The notes: generated by a model from the letters alone, not told the origin. Shown: positions 59,401-62,029, counted from the first letter of the stretch. The stretch is 64,000 bases of DNA from Antedon mediterranea (GCF_964355755.1 NC_092676.1:29587871-29651870), one strand, 5' to 3'. Numbers and translations: made by a program.

Positions 59401-59415
59401 ATGGCGCTCATCCAT
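3084..59415 (-). CDS. DNAH5-like: Axonemal dynein heavy chain, outer-arm gamma class (DNAH5/DNAH8-like), 88 coding exons
   Basis: Dynein heavy chains are AAA+ motors that hydrolyse ATP to slide ciliary and flagellar microtubule doublets; this class belongs to outer dynein arms. I joined 88 GT-AG exons whose phases agree throughout. They total 15,819 nt (5,272 residues plus stop), against about 4,600 for typical family members. Order: tail, linker, AAA1 (Walker A near residue 2219), AAA2 (near 2598), AAA3 (near 2935), AAA4 (near 3304, degenerate), stalk and microtubule-binding tip (about 3565-4040), AAA5, AAA6, C-terminal domain. Gamma-class assignment rests on tail and tip motifs such as [42 protein letters not shown] and [10 protein letters not shown], recalled as matching DNAH5. 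Exon coordinates are in the block entries. Residual uncertainty concerns the 5' end, microexons and orthology; it could be a divergent paralogue. Confidence 0.9.
3530..3660 (+). repeat. Dispersed repeat with TTTACACACAAA and TATCCTAAGATAACCAA
   Basis: The same order of motifs recurs at 16930-17060, and inverted at 42420-42500. It ends in ATT-type microsatellites, which suggests a retroposed 3' end. Confidence 0.55.
4021..4120. repeat. 19-bp tandem repeat, 5 units
   Basis: The unit TAATGTATTATGTTACTAA is perfectly repeated inside the intron between dynein exons 86 and 87. Confidence 0.9.
5218..5352 (-). mobile_element. MITE family A copy, reverse orientation
   Basis: Family A is about 150 bp with inverted ends AAGCTCTGTCTACACTATCA and internal GTGTGATGTGCCCAAATATG. 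This copy is reversed and its right end is degraded. Confidence 0.75.
5699..5857 (+). mobile_element. MITE family A copy, complete
   Basis: Both ends are present (AAGCTCTG ... CAGAGCTT). Its right arm is the seed of the tandem array that follows. Confidence 0.85.
5858..6100. repeat. 46-bp tandem array derived from a MITE arm, about 5 units
   Basis: Each unit has AACAACATAAATATACAA, then the MITE A right arm (CTAGTTTGATAGTGTGAACA) and GAGCTTT. The units are nearly identical. Confidence 0.9.
6678..7005. repeat. Tandem duplication carrying two truncated MITE A copies
   Basis: The stretch beginning TATATATTTAAA and ending in a shortened MITE A (6732-6836) is repeated with changes at 6847-7005 (MITE part 6893-7000). 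Confidence 0.7.
7940..8045 (+). mobile_element. LINE-like 3' tail fragment
   Basis: TATATATGGAACAAATAAAG followed by GATTTGATTTGATTGATTTG looks like a non-LTR 3' end with a short-repeat tail. An inverted relative lies at 26460-26505. Confidence 0.45.
8605..10405 (-). CDS. Dynein exons 75-79: AAA6
   Basis: Exons 10294-10405, 10032-10205, 9561-9796, 8961-9183 and 8605-8796 encode residues about 4414-4726. Motifs are [37 protein letters not shown] (family R-LllR-w-PDR), [32 protein letters not shown] (G-WvlLQNcHL) and [19 protein letters not shown]. The canonical LQNCH is LQNGQ here. Confidence 0.92.
11326..14007 (-). CDS. Dynein exons 69-74: AAA5 and following helices
   Basis: Exons 13770-14007, 13442-13624, 12911-13066, 12274-12483, 11680-11825 and 11326-11511 encode residues about 4041-4413. 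[13 protein letters not shown] is the family Lls-aFlsY-G motif. [18 protein letters not shown] matches -R-PLlIDPQ-qg--WIK, with PQ replaced by [19 protein letters not shown] and [16 protein letters not shown] follow the template (NPnFRLYL-TkLpnP; YRPvAtRGs-LYF). AAA5 normally lacks nucleotide binding. Confidence 0.92.
12095..12239 (+). mobile_element. MITE family A copy
   Basis: Full-length with both inverted ends, in the intron between dynein exons 72 and 73. Confidence 0.85.
12648..12788 (+). mobile_element. MITE family A copy, left end lost
   Basis: Begins at CTAGTTTGACAAAAAAAG and retains the right end GTGTAGACAGAGCTT. Confidence 0.8.
14044..14204 (-). mobile_element. MITE family A copy, reverse orientation
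   Basis: Both ends are intact. The internal order is reversed relative to most copies. Confidence 0.85.
14301..14605 (+). mobile_element. tRNA-derived SINE, family S, best-preserved copy
   Basis: The head has an A box (TGGCCGAGCGG) and a B box (GGTTCGAGGCT) at tRNA spacing. The body contains CCATGGTTCTGGTGGTAGAA, TAAACCGTAGGTCCAGTG and TTTGACTGAAGAGGTTACCC and ends CAGTATAAA. Four related copies lie in this window. It is antisense to the host gene, in the intron between exons 68 and 69. Confidence 0.85.
14707..16347 (-). CDS. Dynein exons 67-68: returning stalk helix CC2
   Basis: Exons 16115-16347 and 14707-14912 encode residues about 3895-4040. [20 protein letters not shown] is the usual start of the returning arm. 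A long charged coiled coil follows ([30 protein letters not shown]-type heptads, [12 protein letters not shown]). The two exons join directly in phase 0. Confidence 0.88.
15463..15498 (-). CDS. Candidate 36-nt cassette exon in the stalk
   Basis: Between exons 67 and 68 lies a phase-0, 36-nt segment with a pyrimidine-rich acceptor (ending TCTTCAG) and a GTAAGC donor. It would add [12 protein letters not shown]. The heptad pattern reads more smoothly without it, so it is either an alternative exon or a chance match. Confidence 0.25.
15858..15975. repeat. 29-bp tandem repeat, 4 units
   Basis: The unit ATACTACGGAGGTCTCTCAA plus ACCATATAA, in the intron between exons 67 and 68. Confidence 0.9.
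16669..17597 (-). CDS. Dynein exons 65-66: microtubule-binding tip with Ser-rich insert
   Basis: Exons 17354-17597 and 16669-16875 encode residues about 3745-3894. [20 protein letters not shown] corresponds to the family P-p-V--vme-v--l segment, and [19 protein letters not shown] and ANVEYFL to the helices after it. About 45 Ser-rich residues ([20 protein letters not shown]) are inserted between them. The tip normally contacts tubulin, so an insert here could change track binding; this is inference. Confidence 0.88.
16930..17060 (+). repeat. Dispersed repeat, second copy of the 3530 family
   Basis: Contains TTTATAGCGC, CACTTTACACACAAAG and TATCCTAAGATAACCAAGGA in the same order. Confidence 0.55.
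17883..19135 (-). CDS. Dynein exons 62-64: stalk helix CC1
   Basis: Exons 18996-19135, 18348-18601 and 17883-18028 encode residues about 3565-3744. After [17 protein letters not shown] comes a long heptad-rich segment ([34 protein letters not shown]), as expected for the outgoing arm of the stalk coiled coil. An acidic patch ([15 protein letters not shown]) interrupts it at a position typical for the family. Confidence 0.9.
18143..18286 (+). mobile_element. MITE family A copy
   Basis: The left end is partly duplicated (ACTCTGTCTACACAAACTCT) and the right end is shortened. Confidence 0.8.
18700..18950 (+). mobile_element. LINE 3' remnant
   Basis: A decayed frame resembles the C-terminus of non-LTR reverse transcriptases ([12 protein letters not shown]) and is followed by a TATAAGCGCTATATAAATCG tail. 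It has several stops. Confidence 0.45.
19604..23628 (-). CDS. Dynein exons 55-61: AAA4 with degenerate P-loop
   Basis: Exons 23462-23628, 23020-23206, 22302-22409, 21382-21414, 20397-20536, 20012-20143 and 19604-19805 encode residues about 3242-3564. The expected LLVGVGGSGKQSL is [13 protein letters not shown] (P-loop about 3304-3312), so the lysine is replaced by leucine. [37 protein letters not shown] and [20 protein letters not shown] are ordinary AAA4 landmarks. Exon 58 is a 33-nt microexon ([11 protein letters not shown]) placed by phase and by the family spacing between the LF-xDE and R-NLH motifs. Confidence 0.9.
19815..19945 (+). repeat. Dispersed repeat with TTCTTATATAGCGCAT
   Basis: Shares TTCATTCTTATATAGCGCAT and CAAGCTCTCAATGCGCTG with two tandem copies at 26535-26690. 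Confidence 0.6.
20647..20816 (+). mobile_element. MITE family A copy, complete
   Basis: Both ends are intact, in the intron between exons 58 and 59. Flanking TA on each side would fit a TA duplication. Confidence 0.85.
21469..21652. mobile_element. 184-bp Harbinger-like MITE with TAA duplication
   Basis: The inverted ends GGCAAATTTACACAAATGAT and GACCAATTTACACAAACAAG are similar over about 28 bp. TAA flanks both ends (21466-21468 and 21653-21655). A 3-bp TWA duplication and GG-starting ends are typical of PIF/Harbinger MITEs. Confidence 0.7.
22453..22990. repeat. 12-bp degenerate tandem array (AGATGACAGAAA type)
   Basis: About 44 units of AGATGACAGAAA/C with many single-base variants, in the intron between exons 56 and 57. 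Open frames through it are artefacts. Confidence 0.9.
23900..26169 (-). CDS. Dynein exons 49-54: AAA3
   Basis: Exons 26055-26169, 25700-25798, 25178-25428, 24590-24835, 24205-24357 and 23900-24016 encode residues about 2915-3241. Walker A is [10 protein letters not shown] (from residue 2935) and Walker B is [11 protein letters not shown] (about 2997-3007), both intact. The [19 protein letters not shown] stretch lacks the usual GPPGGGR sequence. [19 protein letters not shown] and [14 protein letters not shown] are typical. AAA3 usually has a regulatory nucleotide-binding role in dyneins, and its P-loop looks functional here. Confidence 0.93.
26276..27081 (-). CDS. Dynein exons 47-48: AAA2 to AAA3
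   Basis: Exons 26875-27081 and 26276-26426 encode residues about 2795-2914. [21 protein letters not shown] matches the family FxxSliWSxGgtld. [19 protein letters not shown] matches vYDYYvn...WxxW. The 2.8-kb intron upstream of exon 47 contains the 15-bp satellite. Confidence 0.92.
26460..26505 (-). mobile_element. LINE-like 3' tail fragment
   Basis: Inverted relative of the 7940-8045 tail (ATATATGGAACAAATAAGCC on the minus strand). Confidence 0.4.
26535..26690. repeat. About 65-bp tandem pair, relative of the 19815 repeat
   Basis: ATAGTTCATTCTTATATAGC plus GCATTAAGCAAGCTCTCAAT occurs twice in tandem with few changes. Confidence 0.7.
27306..29658. repeat. 15-bp satellite (CATAGGGACACCCAG), about 157 units
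   Basis: A head-to-tail array of 2,353 bp in the intron between dynein exons 46 and 47. I saw only three units with A for G (near 27384, 29394, 29588) and one 1-bp deletion (near 27730). Fifteen is a multiple of three and five of six frames lack stops, which creates spurious 780-820 codon open frames. There is no promoter, start context or composition to suggest they are translated. Confidence 0.97.
29682..29844 (+). mobile_element. MITE family A copy next to the satellite
   Basis: Complete, starting 23 bp after the last satellite unit. Confidence 0.85.
29873..31278 (-). CDS. Dynein exons 42-46: AAA2
   Basis: Exons 31074-31278, 30647-30906, 30322-30516, 30103-30189 and 29873-29937 encode residues about 2525-2794. 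[17 protein letters not shown] leads into Walker [10 protein letters not shown] (about 2598-2606). Next come [59 protein letters not shown] and [19 protein letters not shown]. All are standard AAA2 landmarks (DG-DAxWxENmNsVLDD, SPATvSR, LGWRP). The usual SRCG or SRNG is SRAG here. The exon 46 acceptor could shift by 9 nt in frame. Confidence 0.92.
31486..33619 (-). CDS. Dynein exons 38-41: AAA1 to AAA2 connection with microexon
   Basis: Exons 33533-33619, 32388-32539, 31795-31815 and 31486-31646 encode residues about 2384-2524. [16 protein letters not shown] and [13 protein letters not shown] are recognisable family helices. Between them lies a Ser/Gln-rich, poorly conserved stretch ([15 protein letters not shown]). 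Exon 40 (31795-31815) is only 21 nt and its phases (2 leading, 1 trailing) fit both neighbours. Exons 40 and 41 both begin CATCA, so skipping exon 40 would also keep the frame. Confidence 0.8.
32000..32258 (+). mobile_element. SINE family S copy
   Basis: Decayed head (TAAGACAGTGCAACCATAAT) and well-kept body (CCGTAGGTCCAGTGTACACA; TTTGACTGAACAGGTTACCC). Confidence 0.8.
32856..33014 (+). mobile_element. MITE family A copy, complete
   Basis: Both inverted ends are present, in the intron between exons 38 and 39. Confidence 0.85.
33276..33403. mobile_element. 128-bp MITE, TIR AGC(T/G)TGGTTCCCACTA
   Basis: The left AGCTTGGTTCCCACTA is matched by the right TAGTGGGAACCACGCT. The internal GATTTGACCAATCACAAGCG recurs in weaker form near 24465-24490. 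Confidence 0.7.
34042..35784 (-). CDS. Dynein exons 34-37: AAA1, divergent catalytic module
   Basis: Exons 35657-35784, 34936-35103, 34698-34835 and 34042-34265 encode residues about 2165-2383. AAA1 is normally the main ATPase site. Here the entry motif is [18 protein letters not shown]. Walker A is GGTGVGKT (residues 2219-2226), followed by the usual ETTKGLA. The Walker B stretch is CLDEFQLLQ, where the family has CFDEFNRIE. The sensor-1 stretch is [12 protein letters not shown], where the family has [28 protein letters not shown] is near normal. The Walker lysine and the DE pair remain, but residues around them that are almost invariant in dyneins are replaced. Confidence 0.92.
34566..34690 (+). 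mobile_element. MITE family A copy, shortened
   Basis: The left end is eroded and part of the centre is missing. The right end GTTTGATAGTGTAGACAGAG is intact. Confidence 0.8.
35262..35447 (+). mobile_element. SINE family S copy, 5'-truncated
   Basis: The tRNA-like head is missing. The body from GGACTATAAACTGTAGGTC to the CAGTATAATA end is clear. Confidence 0.8.
36064..36573. repeat. 39-bp minisatellite, 13 units
   Basis: The unit is CAGGACCCTTGATAGCCATG plus CATCATAACCACCCAGCCA. Units differ mainly at CATCATA versus CATCGTA (the latter in units 2, 8 and 10). Spurious frames run through it on both strands. Confidence 0.95.
36615..38059 (-). CDS. Dynein exons 31-33: end of linker
   Basis: Exons 37925-38059, 37199-37423 and 36615-36723 encode residues about 2009-2164. 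Motifs are [46 protein letters not shown] and [15 protein letters not shown]. The family has NVEDWLxxVExxM, FPxQvxxL, and FEWQkQLRfYW at these sites. The introns around exon 33 carry a 39-bp minisatellite and another tandem array. Confidence 0.9.
36797..37035. repeat. Composite tandem repeat around AATAGCCACAGAGTCATTAAGG
   Basis: Five copies of AGCCACAGAGTCATTAAGGC with alternating spacers, one of which is TTATGGAGACACAGGAGAGG. Confidence 0.85.
37676..37890 (+). mobile_element. tRNA-derived SINE, second family
   Basis: TAGCTTGGTGC (A-box-like) and GGTTCAATCC (B box) are at tRNA spacing. A body ending in AAAATAAAAATAAA follows. Confidence 0.6.
38610..39329 (-). CDS. Dynein exons 29-30: linker with a Ser/His/Gly-rich insert
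   Basis: Exons 39130-39329 and 38610-38871 encode residues about 1855-2008. The linker motifs [17 protein letters not shown] and [12 protein letters not shown] are typical (FPRFYFLSdxxLLEIL; VqPHL-kCF). Exon 30 then carries about 45 extra residues rich in Ser, His, Arg and Gly ([19 protein letters not shown]) before [17 protein letters not shown]. Confidence 0.9.
39397..39536 (+). mobile_element. MITE family A copy, right end lost
   Basis: The left end AAGCTCTGTCTAAACTATCA is present. The copy stops at CATATATGGGCTTTATA. Confidence 0.8.
39558..41229 (-). CDS. Dynein exons 25-28: linker (DHC N2 region), first half
   Basis: Exons 41098-41229, 40508-40617, 39913-40184 and 39558-39739 encode residues about 1623-1854. 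Motifs are [61 protein letters not shown] and [11 protein letters not shown]. The RHW, EIE-I, WLYLEaVF and DKSW-KIM motifs are hallmarks of the dynein linker, the lever that swings during the power stroke. They are essentially intact here. Confidence 0.93.
40814..40940 (-). mobile_element. MITE family A copy, decayed
   Basis: Reverse orientation with worn ends (AAGCTTTGTGACAACAAAAT; TTTGATAGTAAAGAAAGAG). Confidence 0.7.
40942..41054 (-). mobile_element. MITE family A copy, internal deletion
   Basis: Adjacent to the previous copy. Both ends are present (AAGCCCTGTCTACATTATCA; TAGTATAGACAGAG). Confidence 0.75.
41257..41533 (+). mobile_element. SINE family S copy
   Basis: Nearly complete, missing only the first part of the tRNA-like head. 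It keeps CCCTCTGGGAGACCAGTCTT and the CAGTATAAA end. Confidence 0.85.
41817..42766 (-). CDS. Dynein exons 22-24: tail to linker transition
   Basis: Exons 42610-42766, 42019-42231 and 41817-41930 encode residues about 1461-1622. Motifs are [39 protein letters not shown], the short KPFPEL and [15 protein letters not shown]. FrxxFdxxGPmvxGi.PxEA is a family signature just before the linker. Confidence 0.9.
42836..43040 (+). mobile_element. LINE 3' coding remnant
   Basis: The frame reads [17 protein letters not shown] and [21 protein letters not shown]-like sequence (given here in part). This is the usual C-terminal GDRxFS...LWNxLPxxIR motif of CR1/Jockey-type ORF2. It lies in the intron between exons 21 and 22. 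Confidence 0.65.
43141..44123 (-). CDS. Dynein exons 20-21: tail
   Basis: Exons 43831-44123 and 43141-43316 encode residues about 1305-1460. [20 protein letters not shown] corresponds to the family F-xx-YxxLWkDDM motif. [20 protein letters not shown] and [14 protein letters not shown] follow the template closely. The acceptor of exon 20 lies inside a local tandem duplication (see findings). Confidence 0.9.
43503..43797 (-). mobile_element. SINE family S copy, sense to the dynein gene
   Basis: The inverse of the 14301 element, with the head at 43700-43797. It is the only copy in this orientation. Confidence 0.8.
44117..44465. repeat. About 175-bp tandem duplication across the exon 20 acceptor
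   Basis: GTAGATCTGTAAAGAAGTGA at 44118 recurs at 44293, followed in both by ATCCAAAAG, AAAAAATTACTTT and GTGCACAAAT. The second copy carries a duplicate of the splice acceptor. Confidence 0.75.
44533..45268. repeat. Composite minisatellite, 31-bp units with optional 10-bp spacer
   Basis: The core is CCTACCATATAAGGAATGAA plus GGGTCAATTAT, about 20 full units. Ten joints are direct and ten carry the extra CAAGGAGGAT. Two units lack AT (CCATAAGG). The array stops mid-unit where the LINE begins and resumes at 47727. Confidence 0.95.
45269..47726 (-). mobile_element. 5'-truncated non-LTR retrotransposon (CR1/Jockey-type LINE)
   Basis: 2,458 bp inserted inside a minisatellite unit. The 5' end is on the right. 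The endonuclease region is missing, and what remains is the linker and reverse transcriptase followed by a 3' UTR ending TTGAATTGAATTGAATTT. The frame is broken twice, so the copy is dead. Inside the intron between dynein exons 19 and 20 it has the same orientation as the host gene. Confidence 0.9.
45650..47726 (-). pseudogene. LINE reverse transcriptase remnant, frameshifted
   Basis: Three overlapping frames cover it. About 47726-47180 is the linker ([20 protein letters not shown]). About 47290-46810 is the RT N-terminus ([42 protein letters not shown]). 46903-45650 is the RT core and C-terminus. The core has [34 protein letters not shown] and a late [12 protein letters not shown]. Motif A normally reads FxDLxKAFD; here the first Asp is Asn. 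Frameshifts lie near 47200 and 46850. Confidence 0.88.
47727..47755. repeat. Detached end of the composite minisatellite
   Basis: TAAGGAATGAAGGGTCAATT plus ATCAAG completes the unit interrupted at 45268 by the LINE. Confidence 0.9.
47782..48850 (-). CDS. Dynein exons 17-19: Ser-rich segment and tail
   Basis: Exons 48706-48850, 48185-48533 and 47782-47999 encode residues about 1068-1304. Exon 17 ([18 protein letters not shown]) and the middle of exon 18 (Ser/Thr-rich, [13 protein letters not shown]) look disordered and extra. Exon 19 is clearly dynein: [19 protein letters not shown] and KCSEGLSWW match the family's FAIPNVVMNPSLEEIQ segment. The following intron carries the split minisatellite and LINE. 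Confidence 0.85.
48909..49024 (+). mobile_element. MITE family A copy with internal deletion
   Basis: Left ACTCTGTCTACACTATCA and right TAGTATAGACAGAG remain. About 40 bp of the centre is gone. Confidence 0.75.
49099..49907 (-). CDS. Dynein exons 15-16: tail helices
   Basis: Exons 49780-49907 and 49099-49221 encode residues about 984-1067 ([38 protein letters not shown]). They are helical with modest similarity. The exon 16 acceptor follows a long T/G tract that reads (AAAAAC)n on the plus strand. I chose AG before CCT-CCA-GGT because exon 15 ends in phase 0. Confidence 0.75.
50202..50764 (+). mobile_element. MITE family A copy split by MITE B
   Basis: The left part 50202-50295 ends CATGTCCATATA. 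The right part 50731-50764 begins TATGGGCATATCAG. Removing MITE B and one TA restores the family sequence CCATATATGGGCA. Confidence 0.88.
50296..50730. mobile_element. MITE family B, 435 bp, TA target duplication
   Basis: Inverted ends CCGTAAAACCTCGAAAAGAA ... TTCTTTTCGAGGTTTTACGG, flanked by TA on both sides. Internally it has repeated TCGAAAAGAAGCCC motifs in both orientations. A TA duplication points to a Tc1/mariner-type mobiliser. Confidence 0.88.
50811..52134 (-). CDS. Dynein exons 11-14: conserved tail core
   Basis: Exons 52014-52134, 51618-51922, 51297-51381 and 50811-51012 encode residues about 746-983. Diagnostic motifs are [20 protein letters not shown] (family RNLPPIAGxIxWARQLF), [34 protein letters not shown] and [18 protein letters not shown]. 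This is the best-conserved part of the tail and the strongest support for the gamma class. The exon 13 donor is GTTTGT, weaker than the others, but the frame join is exact. Confidence 0.92.
52560..53581 (-). CDS. Dynein exons 9-10: acidic insert and tail continuation
   Basis: Exons 53357-53581 and 52560-52833 encode residues about 580-745. Exon 9 is mostly low-complexity and acidic ([18 protein letters not shown]) and has no counterpart I recognise. Exon 10 returns to an ordinary helical tail ([33 protein letters not shown]). Both ends are canonical splice sites and the frames join (2 nt leading, 1 or 2 trailing). The acidic exon could be a phosphorylated or protein-binding linker, but no function is assigned. 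Confidence 0.85.
53131..53350. repeat. About 60-bp tandem repeat, 4 units, next to an exon 9 donor
   Basis: The unit starts CATAATTCAAGGTAGATCAA and ends AACAGGCTGCAGAACC. The last unit ends 6 bp from the donor of dynein exon 9. Confidence 0.85.
53590..53875. repeat. About 75-90-bp tandem repeat, 4 units
   Basis: The unit contains GATTAACATTAGTAATTGTA and ACATTTTATTTTCAT, in the intron between exons 8 and 9. Confidence 0.8.
54262..55807 (-). CDS. Dynein exons 6-8: tail with lysine-rich and Ser/Pro-rich insert
   Basis: Exons 55580-55807, 55112-55274 and 54262-54501 encode residues about 370-579. [16 protein letters not shown] opens the block, then a KKKSK stretch, then a Ser/Pro/Gly-rich segment ([20 protein letters not shown]) absent from the family template. 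Homology resumes at [12 protein letters not shown] and IQTIEGL, corresponding to the SEMYIFGKFETF region of DNAH5. The insert spans two exons, so it is a fixed part of the gene model. Confidence 0.87.
54690..54960 (+). mobile_element. LINE 3' coding remnant
   Basis: The frame reads [20 protein letters not shown] and [13 protein letters not shown], then a stop and an AT-rich tail. This is the conserved end of CR1/Jockey-type ORF2. Confidence 0.65.
55316..55500 (+). mobile_element. LINE 3' coding remnant, second copy
   Basis: The frame reads [20 protein letters not shown] and SFKSNLKIF, the same terminal motif as the 54690 remnant but from a different element. Confidence 0.6.
56140..56282 (+). 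mobile_element. MITE family A copy
   Basis: Both ends are present with small changes (AAGCTCCGACTACACT). Flanking TA occurs on both sides. Confidence 0.8.
56318..57392 (-). CDS. Dynein exons 3-5: tail (DHC N1 region)
   Basis: Exons 57241-57392, 56771-56944 and 56318-56522 encode residues about 193-369. Signature segments are [34 protein letters not shown] and [18 protein letters not shown], followed by [18 protein letters not shown]. They match the DNAH5 tail segment by segment (for example SELEhWKkR and ITDAtNEaKDnVKYL). This is the part of the tail involved in heavy-chain assembly and intermediate-chain binding in the family. A palindromic MITE lies in the intron between exons 3 and 4. Confidence 0.9.
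56990..57139 (-). mobile_element. MITE family A copy, reverse orientation
   Basis: Left AAGCCTTGTCTACACTATAA. The right end is worn (TTTTAGACAGAGCTT). Confidence 0.8.
57868..57925. repeat. G-rich tract, possible G-quadruplex
   Basis: Runs of 5-13 guanines separated by ACAACAA or single adenines on the plus strand, which is the template strand of the dynein gene. Confidence 0.75.
58366..58392 (-). CDS. Dynein exon 2: 27-nt microexon (NAWCLHDDV)
   Basis: A 27-nt, phase-0 segment bounded by TTGACAG and GTAAGA gives residues 184-192. It sits where the family has a short linker before the LRRPENL segment. Because length and phase are neutral, it could be skipped without a frameshift. Confidence 0.55.
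58439..58600. repeat. 22-23-bp tandem repeat, about 7 units
   Basis: The unit is AACATTAAATACATTAAAAA plus AAC, in the intron between exons 1 and 2. Confidence 0.85.
58867..59415 (-). CDS. Dynein exon 1: start codon and extreme N-terminus of the tail
   Basis: This 549-nt exon encodes residues 1-183 and begins [16 protein letters not shown]. The ATG at 59415-59413 lies in a good Kozak-type context (AGT before, G after). Motifs [18 protein letters not shown] and [12 protein letters not shown] align with the DNAH5/8 N-terminus, where the corresponding segment starts some 30 residues in, so a short upstream coding exon is possible. The donor GTAAAC follows ARQQ. The exon is in phase 0 with what follows. 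Confidence 0.85.
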
Positions 59416-59444
59416 ACTGACTGTATGATTTTGAATATTTTGCT
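59416..59444 (-). promoter_or_regulatory. Putative 5'UTR segment and splice acceptor before the dynein start codon
   Basis: Read on the minus strand, a TTGTATTGTAG acceptor-like site ends at 59443, and 27 nt without a stop separate it from the ATG. This suggests a 5'UTR intron, or an upstream exon extending the coding frame. No TATA box or clear upstream exon could be identified. Confidence 0.4.
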
Positions 59445-59588
59445 ACAATACAAGAAAAAAAATTATAAGATTAATAAATGACCGTGTGTTTGTTGGTCGC
59501 AGCAGAACCGTACTTGATCCAGGACGACCAGGGAGTGCCAGCAGGGTCAATAAACAAATGATGGTCTAGGCCTAGTGCATACTCTAGG

Positions 59589-60351
59589 GGTGTCTGATCA
59601 TTTCGGCCGCCAGTCATTTCGGTAGCCGGTTATGGAATTGCTAAATTCATGAAACGCCAAAAAGGACAAAATATGTATTGTTAATTTCGGCCGCCAGAAT
59701 TGTAATTATTCTTGAATATGTATGACACGCCATGTGTGTTAAAATGTTAATATTTTACTAAATACTGTATTATTAAGCCGAATCGGCGGTCTTCAATTCC
59801 AGAAACAGTTGCGATATTATAGCGTGCACATTGCCATCACTACAGTGAATATTAATGATATTTTTTTAATAAGAAGGAGGTGATGCTGAAGTTTTTTTTA
59901 TGTGCCAGTCAAAAACACTTGACTTGATTCATATTAAAAGAAACACATTTTTACAAAGCACACGCATCTTCGGGACTTAAAAATAAATTAAAAAATAAAC
60001 ATTAAATTAATATTCATTTTGACCAAAATATTCAGACGGTAAAATACTGTAACTAATATAACTTTAAATCTATGCCTACGGCAAAAACAAAATGTATTTA
60101 GCCCATTGCACAATTGATCTCTAGTTTAAATGACCATAGTTCTCTGTGGCGTTCCATAGACTTGATAAAGTTTTTTTTTTTTCACTGTAATACTGTACAG
60201 TTAATGAGTTATTTCTGGCTATTTCAATTTGGCGCGCCATACCTGGCGGCCGAAATGATCATGCCATATTTTGTCCTTTTTGGAGTTTCATGAATTTGGG
60301 CGTTCCATAACCGGCGGCCGAAATGATTGGCGGGCGAAATGCACTGTGACC
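59589..60351. mobile_element. 763-bp hAT-like non-autonomous element
   Basis: Inverted arms of about 85 bp (start GGTGTCTGATCATTTCGG; right arm inverted GGTCACAGTGCATTTCGC) share CATTTCGGCCGCC, GCCGGTTATGGAA and AAAAAGGACAAAATATG. A perfect 8-bp direct repeat ACTCTAGG flanks it (59581-59588 and 60352-60359). An 8-bp duplication is the hAT signature. No transposase is encoded. It starts about 170 bp upstream of the dynein ATG. Confidence 0.85.
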
Positions 60352-60570
60352 ACTCTAGGCAGGCTAGGCCCAAGTTCAAGTTAGGCCTAGGCTAGGTAGG
60401 CCTAGTTATTTTAATATAAAGGCCTCCTACAAAATGTATTTATTAGCATGCAAGAAGGGCCGAGCAGATACTCTACACTACCTACTAGGCCTACTAGGCT
60501 ACACCTAGGCCTATACTCTAGGCCTAGGCCTAAATACATTATACTATTTGTAGGTCTAGGCCTAGTCTAG
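60352..60570. repeat. AGGCCTAGGCC-rich cluster
   Basis: Many overlapping TAGGCCTAGG motifs with GTAGGCCTA variants. No coding potential. Confidence 0.7.
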
Positions 60571-60896
60571 ACTAGTTCTATGCCCGTTATTCATTCATTC
60601 ATATGCATAATTTTATCAGAAATAAATACTGCAAATAGTACTTTTAACAGATTGTTCAATCAGGGAGTTGTCTCCCTGGTTCAATCGACTTTTGTTTACA
60701 TCCAGGACGCCGCCATTTTTATCCCGTCGTCAAGGGTCTTCATTTGCAAATCCCCGAGCTTGATACAAAATCAATCAACCATCACCTTGCTGTGATTGGT
60801 TAATCGTTAAATTAAGATTTGTAGCGGCTGAAACATGATATGGAACGCTACGAGTGGCACAAAAAAATGAAATAAACAAATCAGTGTTTGATTTTC

Positions 60897-61125
60897 CATC
60901 CGTGTTTATCACTCACCGATCGTGTCACATGGTTGACATCCCTATTCATTCCGTGTTTATATCACTCGCAAATCAGTGTGACGTGACGGGTGACATCCCT
61001 TTCCATTCCGTGTTTATCACTCACCGATCAGTGTCACATGATTGACATCCCTTTTCATCCCGTTTATCACTCGCCGCAAGTGTCACATAGGTGACACCCC
61101 TTTCCATCCCGTGTTTAGGCTATAT
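60897..61125. repeat. About 65-70-bp tandem repeat, 3-4 diverged units
   Basis: CCGTGTTTATCACTCACCGA and GTCACATGATTGACATCCCT recur with changes. Confidence 0.75.
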
Positions 61126-62029
61126 CACTCGCGCACCGGAATCACCTTTTCCTTTCGGTTTTCCATTGAGTATAGTGCTCGAACCAACCATTAAATAACA
61201 AAGACACGAGTCTTCCCTGCTGAGCTACCTAGGTACTCGCCGAAAGTTGAATTGAATTTATTCCCGATAAACATAGCTAGATTCAAAAAGAGGGAGGAGA
61301 GAGAGAGGTTTGAGAAAAACGTTTAAGAATGGGAATGAATTCATAATTTTTCTTGTGTTCACGTGTGTCGCTACGTTTAGTACGTGCTTACGCTGGTGCT
61401 TACGACCAGGTTATCAAGGGATCAAGTTTTAGTACGGGTTATATGTCTTCCAGCTCGATATTTGTCCCAAAATTGATTTTTTTAGCTAACTTTGTTATTC
61501 TTGAGATGCTGAAGAATCCAAAAAAGTTAGGTGCCATTTTTTTAAACCACTCCTTCAGCCGCCATTTTGTATTTGGTCATCCATGGTATCATTGGAAAGG
61601 GAATGTAATACAGATTGTATTATTCCATTACACCCATAGATTTTGTATTCTGAATACAGTTTTACTAATATCTATTCTATTTTCCTTTGTTTATTGTCAT
61701 AATTTTCCAATTATGTAAATAAATTGTTTTTAAATGTACAATGAAAAAAGTAGTCTCCTTCGTAATAAGATAAATACGGTTTTTCTTATTATTTTATTTT
61801 TAGTAGTTTACATTTCTGTTTTTCGTAAAAAGACAAAAAATGCTACGTGTCATGGTATCATTTGCGTAGCGTTCAAAATCATTTGTATTTTTGTCAAAGT
61901 GGGTACCACACAATATAAAGCCATCTGTGCACAATGCCAATGTTAATTGGCATGCCTTTCTCTTTGAACGTCAGATGAAGTGCAGCAAACAGAATGTTTC
62001 GATATTATTATAGGCTACAGTGAAAAAAT

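Noticed and set aside
3084-59415. Assignment to cytoplasmic dynein 2 or to a short inner-arm chain
   Set aside because: The long tail and the [20 protein letters not shown] and GVSW-RYM motifs fit the DNAH5/8 outer-arm class. DNAH14 or another divergent paralogue cannot be excluded.
3084-59415. Dynein pseudogene
   Set aside because: All 88 exons have GT-AG borders and compatible phases, and the total coding length is divisible by three, with no internal stops.
61353-61718. 121-codon frame on the plus strand as a possible upstream gene
   Set aside because: No recognisable domain, AT-driven hydrophobic composition, and no splice or promoter support.
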